Shown here one piece after another: positions 61,892-64,000 of a stretch of DNA of 64,000 nucleotides. The notes below the pieces were generated by a model. That model ran no database searches. It saw nothing but the letters and a program-made list of their open reading frames with translations, and was not told the origin of the DNA. The DNA comes from Neolentinus lepideus HHB14362 ss-1 (Eukaryota; Basidiomycota; Agaricomycetes; Gloeophyllales; Gloeophyllaceae). Every line of letters starts with the position of its first letter. The first letter of the stretch is position 1. The DNA lies in the NCBI GenBank assembly GCA_001632425.1, contig KV425566.1, positions 1-64,000 on the forward strand. The letters run 5' to 3'. A program made the translations under genes and the position numbers.

Positions 61892-63319
61892 TCCTGTGTC
61901 CCGCAAAACGGTTTCAATCCGGGGCTCTCATCTGGGTCCACGCACGTACCATAAAGGACGCTCTGAATCTACATAGTGGACGTCGTGCATCGCAATACTC
62001 TGGAATAAGATACACACGCACCCATAACCATAGAATGTTGCCCTGATCTAGAGCTGTCACCAGAATGATAAGCGAGACCGGGGTAGAATACGCACTCTTT
62101 GTAACGACAAGGCCATGGCTGTTTGCCAGCAGCCAAAGGAGTGGAAAGGAGAGCAGGATTAGTCCCTGCTGCTCACGTTAACGTTAACGTCGCAACGCCA
62201 TCGCCTTATCAGCATGAAGTGTGGTGCACGGGTCTTCCGGAAGCTCTGAGACAACGCCGCCACAAACTTTAATACTCATCACGCATTCTCGGTAAATATT
62301 TGTCTTCCTGAGAGGATCGCCTTCAGAAGAGTGATCAATTCTTAGCTGTTCGGTTCGAAAAAGCCTCGATATTGGGACGGTGCTTGCAACAATTCAGCCT
62401 CCGAAATGACCCTGATAAACGGCTCTTCAAATGTTGAAGTAGAATTAAACCCCCGACTAAATCTGGCAGCAGATGAAAGCAAGTGCGCTCTCAATTACTC
62501 GGCCGTTCGTTCGCAGCATTTTGTTAATTCCGGCAGTCTTTGCGCAACGAATGAACCCAAGCAGTTAAGAATTGAGCACCCCTAGTTGTGCTGTCTGGGC
62601 AGTCTCAATCTCGAGCCAGATGTCGGGAGATTGTAGTGAGGACATACCTTCCGTGCCTATAGGCCTAATCAGTCATTTCATTATGGAGATGCCTGGCAGT
62701 TTTTACCACTGACAATGATACAAGCCTGCAAGTGACCAAGGGTGCCCGTACAAAAGACGTTCATTTACACCGTCCTGCTGCCACCTTGGGTTGGTCTATC
62801 ATTAAATTTATCGGGGCTGCAACTCGGGCAAGTTGGGTCGTCGCTCTAACTCAACATCGACAGTTGCATCCAACAGCAGCAGATGCGACAGGCGTCGGAC
62901 AAGCAGATTCGTGAAACAGGTTTTCCTCATTTCTTTGGGTGGCTATGCTATTATTGGCTCGAAGACGGACAAGTCTACGGCAGATTGTTTTGTTCCTCGT
63001 GTGCGCATGCTCACATCAGCAATTCAATCCCTACCTGACAGGCTGATCCATAGCCAGCATGAAGACACTCGAAAGACTGCAAAACATACGCTTGTAGAAT
63101 AACCTGTATGCGGTGCGGCCGGAGTCGATTTAGTAGAGGCGACGCCACCGTGGAAACTGTCGGGCGAATGGGGACATCGAGTATCTCGTCATCGCGCCGG
63201 CACGAGCACTTCCATAGACGCCCTTCAAGTCTATTGACCACGTAGCGCTTTCTGGCCTGAGCTACTCTGAGTCTCTGCTTTTTCCTTCCATCTCGAGAAC
63301 CGACGCGACACGACTGGTC
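61892..63319. other. Spacer before the SEC16-like gene
   Basis: From 61,892 to about 62,130 it may hold the unresolved 5' exon(s) of the membrane protein. The rest shows no coding frame I trust. It contains the 16-bp palindrome at 62175-62190. Confidence 0.4.
62175..62190. repeat. Perfect 16-bp palindrome
   Basis: ACGTTAACGTTAACGT, equal to its own reverse complement and made of overlapping GTTAAC units. It lies close to the presumed 5' end of the minus-strand membrane protein gene. Confidence 0.6.
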
Positions 63320-64000
63320 ATGAGTACGGTCGAGGCGGAAGCGGCAGCTGCTCTATTTGGTGCGGTCGACTCGACGTCGGACCCCTTCAGCGCGGTCTTA
63401 GGCGGCGACAGTGCTCCAGCTGACGCACCGGCTGCGGGGGAAGAGACGCCGCAGGTCAACGCAGACCCTTCCACTTTGTTCGATACTGGAGGCCCCTCGT
63501 CAGACGCGAACGCGTACAGTTACGATAATTGGTTGTCACAGGCGGACAACCAGCAGGAGTCTTATGCTCATAGGACCCAGGAAGCTAGCGCTTCATATAC
63601 GGCAGGATCGCAGGGATATGGTCAGGGTAACCAATGGCCAGGATATGATCAGTCACATCAGAACTATGGTGAGTCTTGTACATCATGTACGCGACTCTTC
63701 TGGAACCATTCTAGGTTATAACGTCGCAAACGGCGTCTATTCCCCTGCGACTCATACCGCACCAAGTGTGCCAGATCCTTACGCAGCTGCCTCCTATTCC
63801 ACAACTCCATCTTCCTATATTCCCCATGTGAATGGATCACAACTAGCTTCGCACTACGCAGCTTCACCACACGACCCCTATGCGCCACAAGCTGCGGCTT
63901 CCCCGTATACTCCGGCCGCCCCCTCGTCATATGCCACGAATACCTATACCTCCGTGTCCTCGCATACACGTTCTGAACCCTCGATATCCTCCACCTCATC
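63320..64000 (+). CDS. SEC16-like COPII coat assembly protein, N-terminal part
   Basis: Runs off the right end of the window. The start MSTVEAEAAAALFGAVDSTS, followed by DPFSAVLGGD and an acidic Ala/Pro-rich stretch, resembles the N-terminus of fungal Sec16, the scaffold at ER exit sites. A Tyr/Ser/Gln-rich disordered region follows (SHQNYG|YNVANGVYSP across an intron at 63667-63715, then PDPYAAASYS and HYAASPHDPYAPQ). No folded domain is within view, so the call rests on the N-terminal pattern and composition and could be wrong. If right, the central conserved and ACE1-like domains should appear several hundred codons to the right. Confidence 0.5.

Overview
The window is a 64-kb piece of a filamentous basidiomycete nuclear genome, most likely an agaricomycete. 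The support is dense spliced genes with many short introns (about 41-60 nt, GT..AG, one probable GC..AG), a fungal Zn(II)2Cys6 regulator, Nur1/DUF2418 and Sna/Pmp3-type proteins, and a multi-span membrane protein of a type common in mushrooms. I see no rRNA or tRNA gene, CRISPR array or intact transposon. All gene models come from reading splice sites by eye. Where I give exon coordinates, reading-frame phase was checked across the junctions.

Left part (0-16.5 kb): a secreted M28 zinc aminopeptidase (-), the mitochondrial i-AAA protease YME1 (+), a gene-poor stretch (6.6-11.4 kb) with two small unrecognised spliced genes (-), a cyclin-D1-binding-protein-1-like gene (+), a frameshifted relic of an OPT oligopeptide transporter (+), an unrecognised charged nuclear-type protein (-) and the mitochondrial GrpE co-chaperone MGE1 (+).

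Middle (16.5-38 kb): mitochondrial Phe-tRNA synthetase (-), then a compact module of DHA2 exporter (-), Zn2Cys6 regulator (+) and SAM methyltransferase (-). Near-identical CGG-N4-CCG palindromes precede the regulator and the methyltransferase, which makes it the best candidate for a co-regulated, undescribed system here. Next come trifunctional C1-tetrahydrofolate synthase (+), a secreted PNGase A-like protein (-), a single-span coiled-coil protein (-) divergent from NUR1 (+), fructose-1,6-bisphosphatase (-) and a four-finger C2H2 factor (-).

Right part (38-64 kb): housekeeping and secretory genes. These are a Pmp3/Sna-like protein (+), OST3 (-), TRAPPII subunit TRS120/TRAPPC9 (+), VPS55 (-), kinesin-5 (-), the elongation factor ELF1 (+), conventional kinesin-1 heavy chain (+), a Pumilio-type PUF protein (+), a multi-span membrane protein (-) and the start of a SEC16-like gene running off the right end (+). 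Glycosylation, tethering, sorting, ER-exit and motor genes are concentrated in the last 25 kb.
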